DNA of 10,768 nt from an uncultured Clostridia bacterium (GCA_945487445.1 CALYTU010000047.1:1-10768), one strand, 5' to 3'; counted from the stretch's first letter, positions 1 through 6,883 are shown. Notes: generated by a model from the letters alone, not told the origin. Program-made: numbers and translations.

Positions 1-49
1 ATTTCTCGGCGATGAATCGCCTCGAAATGACAGGATACTGAACAGATAC
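1..49 (-). repeat. Right arm of a dispersed MITE-like element (cut by window start)
   Basis: This stretch is identical, base for base, to the right arm of the complete element at 5940-5988 and is the reverse complement of 10716-10764. It ends in the same terminal motif (GAACAGATAC). The arm holds a small hairpin, GGCGAT-GA-ATCGCC. The rest of the element lies outside the window, so neither its other arm nor its target duplication can be checked. Its end lies only 24 nt upstream of the mfd start codon. Strand is given relative to the arm read from its terminus inward. Confidence 0.9.
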
Positions 50-59
50 CTTTCACACG

Positions 60-66
60 AAAGGGG
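60..66 (+). promoter_or_regulatory. Ribosome binding site of mfd
   Basis: AAAGGGG lies 7 nt before the ATG at 74. An in-frame TTG at 68 is only 1 nt from this site and therefore too close, which decides for the ATG. No promoter fits in the 24 nt between the repeat arm and the start codon. Confidence 0.8.
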
Positions 67-73
67 ATTGCCC

Positions 74-3000
74 ATGGACCTTCTGCTCGACGCCCTGCGA
101 TTATTACCAGAATATGAGACGATTCTCAAGACCCTTCAGCGCGGGCGCTCCGTGGGCGTCTCTGGCGCGGCGCAGATCAACCGGTCTCATTTGATCGCGG
201 GGCTGCGGCGGGACACGAAAACGCCCATCCTCGTGCTGTGCCAGGACGAGCTGGCCGCACGCCGGACCCAGGAGGAGCTGGCCGCCTTTCTGGGCACGAC
301 AGTTCCCATCCTGCCGGGACGGGAGCTAACCTTCTACGACACCGCGGCTGCCTCCCGGCAATGGGAGCAGAAGCGGCTGCGGCTGCTTTACCGGATGGGA
401 ACCGGGCAGGAGCCTCTGGTGATTTGCTCCTGGGATGCCCTCGCCCTGCGGACCCTGCCGAAAACCACTCTGCTTGGCGCAGCCATCATGCTGCGGCCGG
501 GAGCGGTCTTTGATCTGGATCAGCTGGCCGGGCGTCTGCTCCAGAGCGGCTACACCCGCTGCAAGATGGTGGAGGGCGTCGGCCAGTTTTCCCTGCGCGG
601 AGGCATATTGGACATTTACAGCCCCGCCATGGATTATCCCCTGCGCGTGGAGTTCTTCGGAGACGAGATCGACGCCATGGGACTCTTCGACCCTCTGAGC
701 CAGCGCCGGGTGGAAAACCTGGAGGAGGCGACGATCCTCCCCGTGGCGGAAACCCTGCCCATGCTCCATCCCGGCGGGCTGGAAGGGCTATGCGGCGACA
801 TAGATCGGATCATCGCCCGTCAGAAGCGACGCAAGACACGCCATGAGGCCTTGATTAAGACACTGGAAACCGACCTGGAGACCCTCCGAAGCCGAAGCTT
901 TTTTGGCGCCAGTGACCGGTATCTGAGCCTTATCTACCCCGAATTTACCACCGCCGCTGACTATCTGCCGGCGGACGGGATCACCGTATTCTGCGACCAC
1001 GGCAACCTGCGCCGGGCCGCCTCCGGCTGGGAGGAGGATCTGGGCCTTCAGCTTGATTCCCTGCTCCAGGGCGGCATTTTGGCCGGGGAGCTCTGCGACT
1101 ACGGCAAGGGCTGGGACGACCTCTGCTCCGGACTGCGGACCCACCCAGCTCTGTTTCTCGACGCCTTTCTGGCAGCAGCCTATCCGGCGGACCTGCAGCC
1201 CGCCGTTTTGCTGGATCTTGTGGCCAAGCAGCTGCCCTCCTACGGCGGCAATCTGGACGTTGCGGCCCAGGATCTGGTCCACTATCAAAAAAACGGCTAC
1301 AAGACCCTGGTGCTGTGTGGCAACCGCCGCCGCGGGGAGATTCTGGAGTCCTATCTGCGGGAACGGGAGATTCCCGTTTCCATGGCGTTCCCCGCCACGG
1401 ACTGGCCCCCGTCCGGGGGTGTGTATCTGACCGACGGATCCCTGCCCGGCGGCATGGAGTACCCCACGGTCAAGCTGGCGGTTCTCACCGAGGGTCAGCT
1501 TCTGACCCGGGCGGCGCGAAAGCCCCGCTCCAAAGTCAAAACCACGAACCGTCAGAAGCTCAACTCCTTCACCGATCTGACCCCCGGGGATCTGATCGTC
1601 CACGAGCATCACGGCATTGGCCGCTATGTGGGCATGGAACAGATGAAGGTCGACGGCGCGATCAAGGATTATGTCAAAATCGCCTATCAGGGAACGGACG
1701 TGCTCTATGTCCCGGCAACCCAGATGGACCTAATCTATAAGTACATCGGCGCGGCCCAGGACAGCCCCGTGAAGTTGAACAAGCTGGGAGGCGACACCTG
1801 GGAGAAGACAAAAAAGCGCGCCAAGGCTGCTGTCAAGGATCTGGCCGACGGGCTGATTAAGCTCTATGCGGAACGAAAAAGGCGGATGGGCTTTGCCTTT
1901 GCCGCCGACACTCCCTGGCAGCGAGAATTTGAAGACAACTTCCCCTTCGTGGAGACCGACGATCAGCTCCGGTGTATCCATGAGATCAAGGGTGACATGG
2001 AGGCGCCCGCCCCTATGGATCGCCTGCTCTGCGGCGACGTGGGCTTCGGCAAGACCGAGGTTGCCCTTCGAGCCGCGATGAAAGCCGTCCTGGACTCCAA
2101 GCAGGTTGCGATCCTGGTCCCCACAACGGTTTTGGCCCAGCAGCACTTCGTGACCGCAACCAAGCGTTTCGAGGGTTTCCCGGTGAACATTGAGGTCCTC
2201 TCCCGATTCCGCTCCCCCGCCCAGCAGAAACGGGCTCTTGCGGGACTCCGGGCCGGCACGGTGGATCTGATCGTAGGAACCCACAAGCTGCTGCAAAAGG
2301 ACGTGGTCTTCAAGGACCTGGGTCTTCTCATTGTGGACGAGGAGCAGCGCTTCGGCGTGACTCACAAGGAACGGTTGAAGGAGCTGTCCCGGGGCGTGGA
2401 CGTTCTGACCCTGTCGGCTACGCCCATTCCCCGGACGCTGAACATGGCCCTCTCCGGTCTGCGGGACATGTCCACCATTGAGGAGCCGCCTCTGGACCGC
2501 TATCCGGTCCAGACCTTTGTGCTGGAGCACAATGAGCCGGTCCTGGACGACGCCATCCGGCGCGAGCTTGCCCGGGGCGGACAGGTCTACTATCTGCACA
2601 ACCGCGTGGAGTCTATCACCCAGTGTGCCGCCCGGCTGGCCGCCCGGCATCCCGGTGCGGAGGTGGCCGTGGCTCACGGCAAGATGAACGAGGAGCAGCT
2701 GGGAGACGTAATGCAGCGCATGGCCGACGGGGAAATCCAAATCCTCGTCTGCACCACGATCATTGAAACCGGCATCGACATCCCCAACGTCAACACGCTG
2801 ATCATAGAAGAAGCCGACCGGCTTGGTCTGGCCCAGCTTCACCAGATCCGCGGCCGCGTGGGCCGCTCCTCGCGCCACGCCTTCGCCTATCTGACCTTCC
2901 GGCGGGGCAAGGTTCTCTCCGAGATTGCGGAAAAGCGGCTGGAGGCCATCCGTGAGTATGCCGAGTTCGGCTCCGGCTTTAAAATCGCCATGCGGGATCT

Positions 3001-3601
3001 GGAAATTCGCGGCGCGGGCAATCTGCTGGGGGCAGAGCAGTCCGGCCACATTATCTCCGTGGGCTACGATATGTATTTGAAGCTTCTGGAGGAGGCCGTT
3101 TTGGAGGAACAGGGTGAAAAGGAGCCCCGGGCTGTGGAATGCACAGCCGACCTCGATATTACGGCAAACATTGACAAGGCTTATGTGGAAAACGGGGAGC
3201 AGCGCATGGATCTCTACCGACGAATGGCCGCGATCCGCTCCCAGACCGACGCCGATGAGCTGCTCGACGAAATTGTGGACCGCTACGGCGATCCGCCGAA
3301 GGGCGTCATGAATTTGATCGACGTCGCCCTGCTCCGGGCCAGAGCCGCGCAGCTCGCCGTGACAGACATCAGCCAGAAGGGACAGGACCTGCTTTTCACC
3401 CTGCTGACATCCGACTTTCAAACAGTATCCGCACTCTGTGCCGCGCCGGAGCTTGCCGGACGGCTCTTCCTTCAGCCGAAAACCAAACAGCCCGTGCTCC
3501 GGCTGCGCCTGAACCGCGGCGAAAACAGTCTCAAAGCCGCCGGACATCTGGTGGAGATCTTTGAAGCCCTCACCGCGCCGGAGAAGGCGGATTCAGAATG
3601 A
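74..3601 (+). CDS. mfd: Transcription-repair coupling factor Mfd
   Basis: Mfd is an ATP-driven DNA translocase. It removes RNA polymerase stalled at DNA lesions and recruits UvrA for nucleotide excision repair. The 1175-residue product has the usual full length. Visible in order: an N-terminal UvrB-homology region (FSLRGGILDIYSP near residues 172-184); a CarD-like RNA polymerase interaction domain at about 499-560 (DLTPGDLIVHEHHGIGRY); a RecG-like helicase core with Walker A GDVGFGKT at 654-661, a DEEQ box at 755-758, the motif LSATPIPRT, TGID near 899-902 and QIRGRVGR at 924-931; and a C-terminal TRCF domain from about 1010. All key motifs are intact. The ATG at 74 is preferred over the TTG at 68 because of ribosome-binding-site spacing. 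The promoter must lie in or upstream of the repeat arm at the window start; co-transcription with an unseen upstream gene is possible. Confidence 0.98.
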   Translation: MDLLLDALRLLPEYETILKTLQRGRSVGVSGAAQINRSHLIAGLRRDTKTPILVLCQDELAARRTQEELAAFLGTTVPILPGRELTFYDTAAASRQWEQKRLRLLYRMGTGQEPLVICSWDALALRTLPKTTLLGAAIMLRPGAVFDLDQLAGRLLQSGYTRCKMVEGVGQFSLRGGILDIYSPAMDYPLRVEFFGDEIDAMGLFDPLSQRRVENLEEATILPVAETLPMLHPGGLEGLCGDIDRIIARQKRRKTRHEALIKTLETDLETLRSRSFFGASDRYLSLIYPEFTTAADYLPADGITVFCDHGNLRRAASGWEEDLGLQLDSLLQGGILAGELCDYGKGWDDLCSGLRTHPALFLDAFLAAAYPADLQPAVLLDLVAKQLPSYGGNLDVAAQDLVHYQKNGYKTLVLCGNRRRGEILESYLREREIPVSMAFPATDWPPSGGVYLTDGSLPGGMEYPTVKLAVLTEGQLLTRAARKPRSKVKTTNRQKLNSFTDLTPGDLIVHEHHGIGRYVGMEQMKVDGAIKDYVKIAYQGTDVLYVPATQMDLIYKYIGAAQDSPVKLNKLGGDTWEKTKKRAKAAVKDLADGLIKLYAERKRRMGFAFAADTPWQREFEDNFPFVETDDQLRCIHEIKGDMEAPAPMDRLLCGDVGFGKTEVALRAAMKAVLDSKQVAILVPTTVLAQQHFVTATKRFEGFPVNIEVLSRFRSPAQQKRALAGLRAGTVDLIVGTHKLLQKDVVFKDLGLLIVDEEQRFGVTHKERLKELSRGVDVLTLSATPIPRTLNMALSGLRDMSTIEEPPLDRYPVQTFVLEHNEPVLDDAIRRELARGGQVYYLHNRVESITQCAARLAARHPGAEVAVAHGKMNEEQLGDVMQRMADGEIQILVCTTIIETGIDIPNVNTLIIEEADRLGLAQLHQIRGRVGRSSRHAFAYLTFRRGKVLSEIAEKRLEAIREYAEFGSGFKIAMRDLEIRGAGNLLGAEQSGHIISVGYDMYLKLLEEAVLEEQGEKEPRAVECTADLDITANIDKAYVENGEQRMDLYRRMAAIRSQTDADELLDEIVDRYGDPPKGVMNLIDVALLRARAAQLAVTDISQKGQDLLFTLLTSDFQTVSALCAAPELAGRLFLQPKTKQPVLRLRLNRGENSLKAAGHLVEIFEALTAPEKADSE

Positions 3602-3632
3602 TAGTGCGAGTAACCCCATGCGATTATGCGCA

Positions 3633-3655
3633 GGGCGGCCAGCCCCTGGCCGCCC
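3633..3655 (+). terminator. GC-rich hairpin after mfd, possible terminator or REP-like repeat
   Basis: A perfect 9-bp stem (GGGCGGCCA paired with TGGCCGCCC) encloses the 5-nt loop GCCCC, starting 32 nt after the mfd stop codon. It is followed by CCACAAC with no T-run, so intrinsic termination would be weak. The compact, highly GC-rich palindrome also resembles REP-type repeats that I associate with related gut Clostridia, but only one copy occurs here. The hairpin itself is certain; its role is inferred. Confidence 0.5.
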
Positions 3656-3694
3656 CACAACATAGGCTGATCAGTTCGCGCGCGGACTTTCAAA

Positions 3695-3715
3695 ATTTCA
3701 TAATCGTTACGAAAT
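3695..3715. promoter_or_regulatory. Imperfect AT-rich palindrome just upstream of the VanW-gene promoter
   Basis: ATTTC at 3695-3699 and GAAAT at 3711-3715 form the ends of a 21-bp imperfect palindrome with one mismatch pair and one near-centre G/T pair. It ends 4 nt before the -35 hexamer of the promoter at 3720-3748, a position typical of a regulator site. No family is recognised, and chance in AT-rich promoter DNA is possible. Confidence 0.3.
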
Positions 3716-3719
3716 GTCA

Positions 3720-3748
3720 TTGCATTTTTCTCACGAGCTGGGTATAAT
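3720..3748 (+). promoter_or_regulatory. Sigma-A type promoter of the VanW-domain gene
   Basis: A perfect -10 box TATAAT (3743-3748) lies 17 bp after a weak -35 box TTGCAT (3720-3725). Transcription would start near 3755, leaving a leader of about 35 nt that contains the ribosome binding site. The -10 and spacing are strong; the -35 matches the consensus at only three positions. Confidence 0.7.
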
Positions 3749-3772
3749 ATCAAATCAAGAACGAAATAGATC

Positions 3773-3781
3773 GAAAGGGGG
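3773..3781 (+). promoter_or_regulatory. Ribosome binding site supporting a TTG start
   Basis: The purine run GAAAGGGGG lies 8 nt before the TTG at 3790. The next in-frame ATG is at about 4027, beyond the membrane anchor, so the TTG is the credible start. Confidence 0.75.
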
Positions 3782-3789
3782 AATTCCCA

Positions 3790-5769
3790 TTGGCAAAAGG
3801 AAGATTCGAGGCGGATAAAGGCGCGGCCAAATCTGCAGCCCGGTCCGATCCCTTCGCCGTAAAGGATAAACCTGCTCCGCGCACATCCTCCCGGAGCAAG
3901 CTATGGCCAATTCTGGCCGCCGTGGCAGGCGTGGCCGTGCTGGTAATCGGCATTCTGATCCTCAACAAAACCGGCGTGTTCTCCACCCCGGAGCCCACTG
4001 CACCAGCCACCACAGAACCGCACGGCATGTCGCGCGCGGAGCTGGAAAAACATTTCAACGAACTCGATTCCCTGCTGAAGCAGGATCTGACGCTGACGCT
4101 GACGCCGGAGCCCGTTGACCCCGACCGATCCGAGGAGCCCATCCTCCTGACCCTGACCGCCACCGACAGCGGTGCGGGACTCGATCTGACCCGAATGGCC
4201 GCCGATCTCAATGCCGGCACCGGCAAGCAGGGCGAGGACAACTATCTGCTCGACCCACGGGATTACCTTCTTTTGAACGAGGAGGCGATTCGCGCCAACC
4301 TTGCGCAAGCGGCCGAGACCTATGGAACGGCCTATGCGCCCTCCTCCGCCCAGCTTGAGGACGCCGCCGAGGACGCCCTGGCGGACAACGCGGAGGACGA
4401 AGAGAGCGGCAAACCCGAAAAGTATCTGGTCATTCAAACCGGCAGCGCCGGGCGAGACTTCACCGCGGACCAGCTCTTTGAAGCTGTGAAGCAGGCTTAT
4501 GAGAGTGTTCTGACCGCTGAGGACCCCGAAACGGCTTTGCAGCCAAGCCTTCGCTACCGGCTGCAGCTTCCCGACGCGGTAGATGTCGATGTGCTCTGCG
4601 AGCGTTTCTGTAAGGAACCGGAGAACGCCTCCCTGGACCCCGACACCGGCGATATCATCGAAGGCAAGAACGGTTTCGGCTTTGATCGGGACGCACTTGC
4701 CGAGGAGCTGGCCGCAGCCGAGCCCGGCACGGAGCTCCGGATTCCGCTGACTGTGCTCTCCCCGGAGATCGACGCCGATTCGCTGCGTGAAAGCCTGTTC
4801 CGGGATGTCATCGGCGAGGCCCACACCAACCACACCAACATCCACAACCGCACGAATAACCTGAAGCTGGCCTGCAAGGAGATTGACGGCACCATTGTTA
4901 TGCCCGGCGAAACCTTCTCCTTCAATCAGACCGTGGGCCAGCGTACGAAGGAGAAGGGCTATCTGGAAGCGATTGCCTATGTCCATGGCGGAGAATCCAA
5001 GCCCGAAGTGGGCGGTGGCATCTGCCAGGTTGCCTCTTCGATCTACTACGCCGTCCTTCAGGCGGATCTCAACACCGTAGAACGCGAACCCCACATGTTT
5101 ATGGTCGATTACGTCCCCAGCGGCATGGACGCCACCATCTACTGGGGTTATCTGGACTACAAGTTTGAAAACACCAGCCCATACCCCATCAAGATCGAGG
5201 CCTCTGTCTCCGGCGGAAAGGTCCACATTATCCTGCACGGCACCGAGTGGAAGGACTACACTGTAGAGCTCTCCTATGAGGTTCTGGAAACCGAGGCCTG
5301 GAAAACCGTGGAGAAGGAAGTTGCTAACGACGGCACCTACTATAAGGGCGAGGTCATCACGACCCCATATACGGGCTATAAGATTGCCACCTATAAAACC
5401 ACGCGGGATCGGGAGACGGGCAAAAAGCTGGAGACGACGCAAATCACGATCAGCCGCTATAAGAAGCGCGATAAGGTGATCGCAAATCCCACCGGGCCGC
5501 GTGTCAACCCCCAGCCGAAGCCCACACAGCCCAAGCCGACGGAACCGAAGCCGACGCAGCCGAAGCCAACACAGCCGAAGCCGACCGAACCAAAACCGAC
5601 ACAACCTGCTCCCACGCAGCCCACCACCACGGCGCCCCCCGAACCCTCTAGTGATAAAACGGAGCCCGTCGTGACGGAGCCTCCAACGCCGCCTGTTGAG
5701 ACCACGAAACCCGCTGCGAATACCACGGAGCCGTCTTCCGAGAACAACTCGGATGAAAACGGAGGTTGA
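3790..5769 (+). CDS. Membrane-anchored VanW/G5-like cell-wall protein with Pro-rich tail
   Basis: The 659-residue product is predicted to be a surface protein held by one N-terminal membrane helix (about 39-58) after a short basic cytoplasmic segment. Residues about 70-340 resemble the YoaR-type putative peptidoglycan-binding region that commonly precedes VanW domains. A clear VanW domain spans about 350-486, with the conserved PGETFSFN and GGGICQVAS motifs (Cys412). Residues about 490-570 look like a divergent G5 domain. The tail (575-659) is rich in Pro, Thr and Lys and begins with seven (Q/E)PKPT-type pentapeptides. VanW takes its name from a vancomycin-resistance cluster gene, but its biochemical role is not established; no vanA/vanH/vanX-type genes are present, so resistance should not be inferred. 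The gene has its own promoter and is followed by a hairpin terminator. It starts with TTG. The architecture fits wall binding or remodelling outside the membrane, which is inferred. Confidence 0.92.
   Translation: MAKGRFEADKGAAKSAARSDPFAVKDKPAPRTSSRSKLWPILAAVAGVAVLVIGILILNKTGVFSTPEPTAPATTEPHGMSRAELEKHFNELDSLLKQDLTLTLTPEPVDPDRSEEPILLTLTATDSGAGLDLTRMAADLNAGTGKQGEDNYLLDPRDYLLLNEEAIRANLAQAAETYGTAYAPSSAQLEDAAEDALADNAEDEESGKPEKYLVIQTGSAGRDFTADQLFEAVKQAYESVLTAEDPETALQPSLRYRLQLPDAVDVDVLCERFCKEPENASLDPDTGDIIEGKNGFGFDRDALAEELAAAEPGTELRIPLTVLSPEIDADSLRESLFRDVIGEAHTNHTNIHNRTNNLKLACKEIDGTIVMPGETFSFNQTVGQRTKEKGYLEAIAYVHGGESKPEVGGGICQVASSIYYAVLQADLNTVEREPHMFMVDYVPSGMDATIYWGYLDYKFENTSPYPIKIEASVSGGKVHIILHGTEWKDYTVELSYEVLETEAWKTVEKEVANDGTYYKGEVITTPYTGYKIATYKTTRDRETGKKLETTQITISRYKKRDKVIANPTGPRVNPQPKPTQPKPTEPKPTQPKPTQPKPTEPKPTQPAPTQPTTTAPPEPSSDKTEPVVTEPPTPPVETTKPAANTTEPSSENNSDENGG
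5512..5616 (+). repeat. Seven in-frame 15-bp repeats coding (Q/E)PKPT
   Basis: Seven consecutive 15-bp units code QPKPT, QPKPT, EPKPT, QPKPT, QPKPT, EPKPT, QPAPT (residues 575-609 of the VanW-domain protein). The Q-Q-E order repeats, giving a 45-bp higher-order period and suggesting past duplication of three-unit blocks. Third-codon positions differ between units, so it is not a freshly expanded tract. Pro-rich linkers of this type commonly span the peptidoglycan layer. Confidence 0.95.
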
Positions 5770-5780
5770 GCCATTCCCTT

Positions 5781-5811
5781 CCCCGGAGCAGTCCGACTGC
5801 TCCGGGGATTT
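5781..5811 (+). terminator. Hairpin terminator after the VanW-domain gene
   Basis: A perfect 12-bp stem, CCCCGGAGCAGT paired with ACTGCTCCGGGG (5781-5792 and 5796-5807) around a CCG loop, starts 11 nt after the stop codon. It is followed by ATTTCC, giving only a short T-run (5809-5811). The stem is strong enough for a Rho-independent terminator despite the short U-tract. Confidence 0.75.
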
Positions 5812-5851
5812 CCGCTGGCAATCCGGTCGGAGTTGATCTTCCACCGGAAAT
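5808..5851. repeat. Second inverted repeat downstream of the terminator
   Basis: ATTTCCGCTGG (5808-5818) pairs with CCACCGGAAAT (5841-5851) at 10 of 11 positions across a 22-nt loop. It adjoins the terminator stem. Function is unknown; it may stabilise read-through RNA or be a chance structure. Confidence 0.4.
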
Positions 5852-5857
5852 TTCAAA

Positions 5858-5865
5858 TATACATG
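5858..5865. repeat. Left target-site duplication of the MITE-like element
   Basis: TATACATG directly abuts the left end of the element and is repeated exactly at 5989-5996 beyond its right end. The match cannot be extended in either direction, giving an 8-bp duplication. Confidence 0.88.
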
Positions 5866-5988
5866 GTATCTATTCAGTAGCCCCATCTGTCATTTCGAAC
5901 GAAGTGAGAAATCCGTTCCTTTTTGCGTAGATAATACGGATTTCTCGGCGATGAATCGCCTCGAAATGACAGGATACTGAACAGATAC
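5866..5988. mobile_element. MITE-like non-autonomous insertion, 123 bp, with 8-bp target duplication
   Basis: The element has two long imperfect terminal inverted arms, 5866-5916 and 5936-5988. They share the ends GTATCT(A/G)TTCAGTA, a TGTCATTTCGA core and GAGAAATCCGT at the inner side, and flank a 19-bp spacer. It is bounded by perfect direct repeats TATACATG, the mark of transposition. It has no room for a transposase, so it must be moved in trans. The right arm is identical to copies at 1-49 and 10716-10768 (inverted), showing recent spread; the left arm has diverged and lacks the GGCGAT hairpin. An 8-bp duplication is compatible with several IS families (IS6, IS66, IS256 and IS1595 among them); I cannot assign one. 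It splits the DNA between the VanW-gene terminator and trmB and so may affect trmB expression. Confidence 0.88.
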
Positions 5989-5994
5989 TATACA
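5966..5994 (+). promoter_or_regulatory. Possible junction promoter for trmB made by the MITE insertion
   Basis: ATGACA (5966-5971) inside the element's right arm matches the -35 consensus at five of six positions. Exactly 17 bp downstream lies TATACA (5989-5994), formed by the target duplication and matching the -10 consensus at four of six. A start near 6001 would give a leader of about 30 nt. No better promoter is seen before trmB, but this one is weak and inferred. Confidence 0.3.
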
Positions 5995-5996
5995 TG
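5989..5996. repeat. Right target-site duplication of the MITE-like element
   Basis: An exact second copy of TATACATG lies immediately after the right end of the element (see 5858-5865). Confidence 0.88.
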
Positions 5997-6032
5997 TTAT
6001 TTGGATAATAGCATGAAAGGAGAGCTAACACA

Positions 6033-6704
6033 ATGCGCATGCGAAAACGCAACAATCTGGAGCCGCGGATGGAGGCTTGTTCAACGGTCTGGATTCAGGA
6101 CCCGGAGACCCGCCGGGGAAGCTGGAGAACTCTGATGCCCGAGGCGGGAGCGCTGCACCTGGAAATCGGCTGCGGCAAGGGAAAATTCACAGCGGAGATG
6201 GCGGCCCTGCACCCGGACGTCCTCTTTCTCGCCGTGGAGCGGGTCCGCGAGGCGCTGGTTCTGGCAATGGAAAAGGCCCTGGCGATGGGGCTGAAAAATG
6301 TCTATTTCCTCTCCGTGGATGCGGCGGAGCTCGAACAGCTCTTCGCGCCGGGGGAGGTGGACCGGATCTATCTGAATTTCTGCGACCCCTGGCCCAGAAG
6401 CAAGAACGCCAAGCGTCGTCTGACCTATCACACCTTCCTCGAAAAATACCGGACTGTCCTCCGGCCGGATGGGGAGATTCATTTCAAGACCGATAACGCG
6501 GACCTCTTCGCCTGGTCACTGGAGGAATTTGCACGGTACGGCTACCCGGTCCAAAACGTGACAGACGATCTGCATCGGGACGGAATCGTGGGCGTCATGA
6601 CCGGCTACGAGGAGAAATTTCATGCGTTGGGTACACCGATCCACCGCTGCGAGATCTTGATGCCCGCAGGACGGTCGACCGGGGAGCTCAAGCCCCAGAT
6701 CTGA
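6033..6704 (+). CDS. trmB: tRNA (guanine-N7-)-methyltransferase TrmB
   Basis: TrmB transfers a methyl group from S-adenosylmethionine to N7 of guanosine 46 in the variable loop of many tRNAs, acting in the cytoplasm. The 223-residue product is of normal length. It shows the SAM-binding motif EIGCGKG at 44-50, an acidic motif II region (FLAVERV, 65-71), and the family signature CDPWPRSKNAKRRL at about 117-130, followed by RPDGEIHFKTDN at 144-155. The C-terminal substrate motif appears as TGYEEKFHALGTPIHRCE (190-207), where many homologues have TEYE. The ATG at 6033 has an AAAGGAGAG ribosome binding site 8 nt upstream; a second ATG two codons later is less well placed. The gene stands alone, with a MITE-like element 44 nt upstream and a long hairpin downstream. 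Its promoter is not clear and may be formed at the MITE junction. Confidence 0.98.
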   Translation: MRMRKRNNLEPRMEACSTVWIQDPETRRGSWRTLMPEAGALHLEIGCGKGKFTAEMAALHPDVLFLAVERVREALVLAMEKALAMGLKNVYFLSVDAAELEQLFAPGEVDRIYLNFCDPWPRSKNAKRRLTYHTFLEKYRTVLRPDGEIHFKTDNADLFAWSLEEFARYGYPVQNVTDDLHRDGIVGVMTGYEEKFHALGTPIHRCEILMPAGRSTGELKPQI

Positions 6705-6777
6705 GCCCGCGCGCACCGTCTCCCGGCAGGGCTGATGGCCGCGCATGGCAAGACATACATCATACACGCTCCTAACA

Positions 6778-6830
6778 CGCGGGGGACGGTTTTGCGGTTG
6801 ACAACGTTGATCGCAAAACCGTCTCCCGCG
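6778..6830 (+). terminator. Long inverted repeat after trmB, probable terminator-like structure
   Basis: Arms 6778-6796 (begins CGCGGGGGACGG) and 6812-6830 (ends CCGTCTCCCGCG) pair over 19 bp with one mismatch around a 15-nt loop. The stem is very stable, but no T-run follows (CGGTTTGATC), so classical intrinsic termination is doubtful. It sits 73 nt after the trmB stop and 25 nt before the next promoter, so it probably insulates the two genes. It could alternatively be a dispersed repeat of the genome; only this copy is in the window. Confidence 0.5.
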
Positions 6831-6854
6831 CGGTTTGATCGGCACAGAAAACCG

Positions 6855-6883
6855 TTGCAAACCGAGGAAAAGCGTTGTATAAT
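6855..6883 (+). promoter_or_regulatory. Sigma-A type promoter of the GT-CsaB gene
   Basis: TTGCAA (6855-6860, four of six consensus bases) and a perfect TATAAT (6878-6883) are separated by 17 bp. Transcription would begin near 6890, about 23 nt before the ATG at 6913, with GGAAGGGG as ribosome binding site. Confidence 0.78.

Noticed and set aside
68..73. TTG at 68 as the start of mfd
   Set aside because: It lies 1 nt from the AAAGGGG ribosome binding site; the ATG at 74 has proper spacing.
1730..3547. 605-codon open frame on the minus strand, opposite mfd
   Set aside because: It lies wholly antisense to an unmistakable mfd; its translation shows no domain and is low-complexity in G, H, Q and L, as expected from GC-rich complementary codons.
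5512..5616. CRISPR-like array
   Set aside because: The 15-bp units are contiguous, without spacers, in frame, and code a Pro-rich protein tail.
3790..5769. Vancomycin-resistance determinant
   Set aside because: VanW-domain proteins are common in Firmicutes without resistance, and no vanH/A/X, vanS or vanR-like gene is present.
3901..5886. 661-codon open frame on the minus strand, opposite the VanW-domain gene
   Set aside because: It mirrors the sense gene, with the Pro-rich repeat read backwards as RLRLxxLRLRR runs, and shows no recognisable motif or ribosome binding site.
6798..6803. Perfect TTGACA -35 box
   Set aside because: It lies in the loop of the hairpin after trmB, and nothing resembling TATAAT occurs 16-18 bp downstream.
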